From assembly GCA_023515745.1 (NCBI GenBank), contig JALECJ010000002.1:1-64000 (forward strand): a stretch of DNA of 64,000 bases, read 5' to 3'. The notes below the pieces were generated by a model that worked only from the letters and a program-made list of their open reading frames with translations, was not told the origin of the DNA and searched no databases. Made by a program: the position numbers and the translations under genes. Source of the stretch: Amoeboaphelidium protococcarum (lineage: Eukaryota; Aphelidiomycota; Aphelidea). Below, piece by piece: positions 60,791-64,000 of this stretch. Position 1 is the stretch's first letter. Every line of letters begins with the position of its first letter.

Positions 60791-61501
60791 TCACTTTCTA
60801 CGCTTGCCTTTTTGCTGAGAGCTGGTGGTAATTTTCTTCTGTTGTACCTCGAAAAGTGAATTCAGACTTTCATCTACAGACAGAGATGCCAATACATCTT
60901 GAACGCTTTCTCTCTTAATCTTCCTCTTATCATCATCCTAAGTAACTTCCAACTCCTTCTCACCGTCATAAGCCGTAAGATCAGCGACACCTGCAGCAGA
61001 TTCGTATTTGGATCTAAAGCGCGCAAAAGACTCATTCGCTGCATCCACCATATCATCTTTACCACCGACAACGTCATTCCACAGCGGATGGCTAATAGTG
61101 TCTTTAACAGCCTCAATTTTACCCATGATATCAGTCTATTTGATAATTGGAGTTCCCGCTTTAATTCCAATTTTAAGACATGATTGATACGTCACTGTAG
61201 ATCCATCAGTCTAAGTAAGATTAACGGGGAACGTCTAATGATATTAAGCGTGTTCAAAAGCAACGTGTTACTACTACCTAACGCGGTCAAGCTGTCCAGC
61301 GGCCACAAACCTATCATAAAATTAGCCATATCTCTTCCGCAATCTAGCTTATCTCCTCTATTCAGCCAGCAGACTCCTAGTACGCGACTATGGCTTACTC
61401 GAAGACGCGTTCTCTATCCTCTCAACGGTGGCCGGTGTTAATCTATTAAGCAGACTAGGCGGCGTCATAATCTTTTCATACAAACGTGGCATCCTCGCCA
61501 T
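60791..61501 (-). CDS. Probable mitochondrial ribosomal protein bL31m
   Basis: The frame has 236 codons. The N-terminus is basic (PPSLLNRLT, AEQRRQARLRKRYGQ) as expected for import into mitochondria. The core TFPVNLTQTDGSTVTYQSCL followed by DTISHPLWNDV fits bL31m (yeast Mrpl36), where a DGS segment precedes an xHPLWNP-like motif. A longer acidic and Lys-rich C-terminal extension ends KGKRRK. At least ten in-frame TAA/TAG are needed, including several just before the core. It converges with the M28 gene, whose stop is 106 bp away. Assignment rests on two short motifs, so an unrelated mitochondrial protein remains possible. Confidence 0.6.
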
Positions 61502-61547
61502 TGAGCTACTAGACAGTAATCGCTTACTTTAATGCGTAAATGACATA

Positions 61548-61583
<36 letters not shown>
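61548..61583. repeat. CTAT microsatellite
   Basis: Nine perfect CTAT units occur in the spacer between the divergent bL31m and NDUFS3 genes. Confidence 0.95.
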
Positions 61584-61780
61584 ACTTTATAAGAGACAGT
61601 GGTGAATCTGGTCGATAGAGAAGCGATTTTGGAGAGAAAATCATTCTGGTCGCTCCCTCTTGCCATTTGGCCATTCTTTTCTTTAAGCGTTAACGTCATT
61701 AATAATTGCTGAAGGAGACGTTGATATTACCACTTCTCTACTACTGGTAAAAGCGATAATAAGATTGAAGAGATATTGAA

Positions 61781-62560
61781 ATGCTTGCATCATTAAGGAG
61801 TGGTAATTTGTAAAGATAAGCCCGCTTGGTTGCTCCATCTTACCGTAGATTCTTCGCTACAGCAGCTGCAACTGATAACAATGCCTAGTATGCAAGAGTT
61901 GAATCGCATTTTAATCACTCGCATGGAGATTTGAATAAATATGGCTAGTACTTGATGTCTATGGTTCCGGCACATATTCAGCAGGTATCGCTGTATAAGA
62001 ACGAGCTGTGTCTGTACACTCATCCTCAATCTCTACTCCCGCTGCTAAAGTTCTTGAAGCTGCACCACGCTTGCTAATTCAAGTAATGTGTCGATGTCGC
62101 CGGAGTTGATTATCCCGGACGCAAGTACAGATTTGAGGTGGTGTACAATCTACTGTCTCACAAGTATAATTCTCGCCTACGGGTGAAGACTTACACGGAT
62201 GAGAACTCCACGCTGGTGATTCCTAGCTCGTGTGAAGTATATCCTGGTAACAATTGGCACGAGAGAGAAGTGTATGACATGTACGGCATCTTCTTTGAGG
62301 GTCATCCGGATTTGAGAAGAATTCTGACTGATTACGGCTTTGAAGGATACCCGTTGCGTAAAGACTTTCCCCTGACTGGGTACACTGAAGTCAGATGGGA
62401 TGAAGAGAAGAAGCGCGTCATCACCGAGAAGCTTGAACTGGCTCAGGCGTTCCGTTACTTTGATTATCAGTCGCCGTGGGAGCAGACTGGACAAGGGAAA
62501 CCACAGATCCCTGCTGCAAGTAGTGCTTCCGATAAGAAGGATGAGCCTGCCAAAAAGTGA
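61781..62560 (+). CDS. NDUFS3: Complex I 30 kDa subunit (NDUFS3/Nad9)
   Basis: This subunit belongs to the peripheral arm of mitochondrial NADH:ubiquinone oxidoreductase. The frame has 259 codons, starting with a basic, Ser/Arg-containing presequence ([10 protein letters not shown]...SYRRFFATA). Core motifs are [82 protein letters not shown] and [12 protein letters not shown]. They match the family signature [22 protein letters not shown]. TAA/TAG are confined to the N-terminal half. Its presence shows aerobic mitochondria with complex I and nuclear coding of this subunit. Confidence 0.96.
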
Positions 62561-62566
62561 ATTGTA

Positions 62567-62821
62567 TCAAAGTGTATCTCTAAATACATACACTATATCT
62601 TTTACTGAAAATTGTGTCAACCTTCCCATGCTACTTCCGCTGTAGCTCTTTTACTGTGCCGGTAGTTGTTTACGTGTTTTCTCCCACATGCGTGATCGCT
62701 CTTCTGCGGCGTGTCGTTCCTTCACAAGAGCCCGCGCGGTCTCCAACCTAACCTTAATCAAAAGTCGAACAATTCTTTGCACAGTTAAATCGCGCTGAGA
62801 ATTGCCAGATAGATTAGCCAT
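62567..62821 (-). CDS. Possible small protein of 84 residues
   Basis: A minus-strand frame runs from ATG 62821 to TGA 62567 and lies between the NDUFS3 stop and the eL34 start. The peptide begins MANLSGNSQRDLTVQRIVRLLIKVRLETARALV and is helical and basic with a charged RHAAEERSRMWEKTRKQ stretch. It needs one TAA as Gln. I recognise no family. Position close to both neighbours (6 bp past the NDUFS3 stop, 53 bp before eL34) fits the compact gene layout, but chance is possible for this length. Confidence 0.4.
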
Positions 62822-62874
62822 TATAATTTCCTAGTTAGTTTAATATAAAAATAAATTCTAAATAAAATATAAAT

Positions 62875-63207
62875 ATGCGCGTCACTTATAAACGTAGATT
62901 GTCTTATAACACTGAGTCTAATAAAATTCGCCAGCTGAAGACTCCTGGTGGCACTCTGACCGTGCAGTATGTGAAGAAGAGATCAAGCGGTGTCAAGTGT
63001 GGAGATTGTGGATGCAAACTGTCCGGTATTCCAGCACTTCGCCCAAGAGAGTACAGCTAGATCTCTAAGCGTCAGAAGAATGTTACTCGTGCATATGGCG
63101 GTTCCAGATGTGCAGACTGTGTGAAGTAGAGAATTCTGCGTGCATTCTTGATTGAGGAACAGAAGATTGTGAAGAAGGTTCTCAAGGCACAAAAGATCAA
63201 GAAGTGA
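62875..63207 (+). CDS. RPL34: 60S ribosomal protein eL34
   Basis: This cytosolic large-subunit protein has 110 residues and no intron. The sequence opens RVTYKRRLSYNTESNKIRQLKTPGG, then [47 protein letters not shown]. The two CxxC pairs form the zinc site of eukaryotic eL34. Two TAG codons fall inside the conserved core (YSQIS, VKQRI). That a short, highly expressed ribosomal protein uses TAG for Gln argues that the reassigned codons are read efficiently. Confidence 0.96.
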
Positions 63208-63381
63208 TTTCTCTAATAATACATGGAAATAATCTCTTTATATTTTATAATATTCTTTATTGATATTTATCATTGAATTTTATACACTTTTTAATCACTA
63301 TTTACTCTCTTGATCAGCTTTTTTCACATCTGTGCACCATCTTTTTTTTACTACAAAATTTTTGGTGGATAATTAGACGTG

Positions 63382-64000
63382 ATGATATTCTGGATCAGTA
63401 AAAGATTGCTGAGTACGTAGTAGGAATCGGGCTCTATTATTCATAAGGTGCCTTCAATGGTGCATAGACACGCGTCGCATCCACACACGCTGGTCAGTAG
63501 ATTCGCGGCTACACTGACAAAGACGGGTGATAAGAGATCGCTGGTGGAGAGGAGCGTCGCTGACTCTCTTCAATTATTACGCAGCAAGACTAATAATGAT
63601 CCTGTGAAATTATTCGAGAAAGCTATTGAGATGCTCTCCCCCGTGGTGGAATGTGGATCTTACAAACGTGGTGCTAAATTAGTTCGAGTGCCTCTCCCCA
63701 TCACTGAATATCGTAGTCAGTCTTACGCGTTCCGGTAAGTTTTTGATTAAATTGAGATAGCTCCGATGATGATTATCATGTTTTGCATATGGCTAATGTA
63801 TCTAGTGTAGATGGCTAAAAAAGTCACTGAGTAAGAAGAAACGACCATTTATTCCATTGGAGGAGAGGATATGCTCAGAGATATTGGCGATTCTGGAGGG
63901 GAAAAGTCCGCTGCTGTAACGCAAGGTGGAAATGCACCGGGAGGCTTTGAATAACCGTGCATTTGCTCATCTTCGCTGGGCTGTTGGATACAGAATGTGA
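63382..64000 (+). CDS. MRPS7: Mitochondrial ribosomal protein uS7m
   Basis: Two exons, 63382-63734 and 63811-64000, join across a 76-nt intron (GTAAGT to GTGTAG), giving 180 residues. The stop TGA ends exactly at the window edge. The N-terminus (MIFWISKRLLSTQQ) resembles a mitochondrial presequence. DPVKLFEKAIEMLSPVVECGSYKRGAKLVRVPLPITEYRSQSYAFR is the uS7 core. After the splice, WLKKSLSKKKRPF and REALNNRAFAHLRWAVG match the family end (NRAFAHYRW). Two adjacent TAG codons lie in the presequence and one TAA in exon 2. Confidence 0.9.

Overview
The window is nuclear DNA from a eukaryote that reads UAA and UAG as glutamine and stops only at UGA. Under the standard code the sequence looks like a field of short broken ORFs. 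Once TAA and TAG are read as Gln, it resolves into about 34 long, recognisable genes, nearly all complete, each ending in TGA. TAA/TAG falls on family-conserved Gln positions (aspartyl-tRNA synthetase, M28 aminopeptidase, MARK kinase) and alternates with CAA at the same position of an exact peptide repeat. CAA and CAG are also used, so the Gln codon box is expanded.

Gene content points to an opisthokont close to fungi. There is a CSL/Su(H)-type transcription factor, a fungalysin (M36), GPI-anchored Ser/Thr-rich wall-type protein, a Gma12-type glycosyltransferase domain, secreted tyrosinases, class 3 lipase and an M28 peptidase. There is also a phosphorylase-kinase beta-like subunit, which typical fungi lack as far as I recall. 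A zoosporic or aphelid-like lineage is my inference and not proven here. Genes are dense (about one per 1.8 kb). Introns are few and short (50-79 nt), and almost all end in GTGTAG.

Layout. 1-2676: gene-poor, with a decayed tandem repeat at about 140-1030. 2677-7227: WDR59 (GATOR2/SEA complex) and MAF1, both in TORC1 nutrient signalling. 7665-13590: PPT1, CSL factor (with CSL-like sites in its own promoter), TIM13, NUDC, pyrroline-5-carboxylate reductase. 13919-20037: MFSD1-like transporter, aspartyl-tRNA synthetase, RTF1. 20199-26002: triple-SH3 adaptor, TRF4-type poly(A) polymerase, double-LIM protein. 26264-33499: two tandem GPI-anchored tyrosinases and a MARK/PAR-1 kinase. 33961-40472: second MFSD1-like transporter, F-box/WD40 protein, SANT-domain protein, an unrecognised Cys-containing protein. 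40796-51398: chlorophyllase-like hydrolase, lipase, F-BAR/PH protein, and a phosphorylase-kinase beta-like protein carrying an inserted ILEI/FAM3 domain. 51999-60685: secretory cluster with a GT8-GT34 fusion, NUS1-like protein, mannoprotein-like protein, NAD(P)-binding protein, fungalysin and M28 aminopeptidase. 60791-64000: mitochondrial and ribosomal genes (bL31m, NDUFS3, eL34, uS7m).

Coordinates come from reading frames by eye. Starts are the most upstream sensible ATG and introns are inferred from frame changes plus family alignment recalled from memory; no database search was run.
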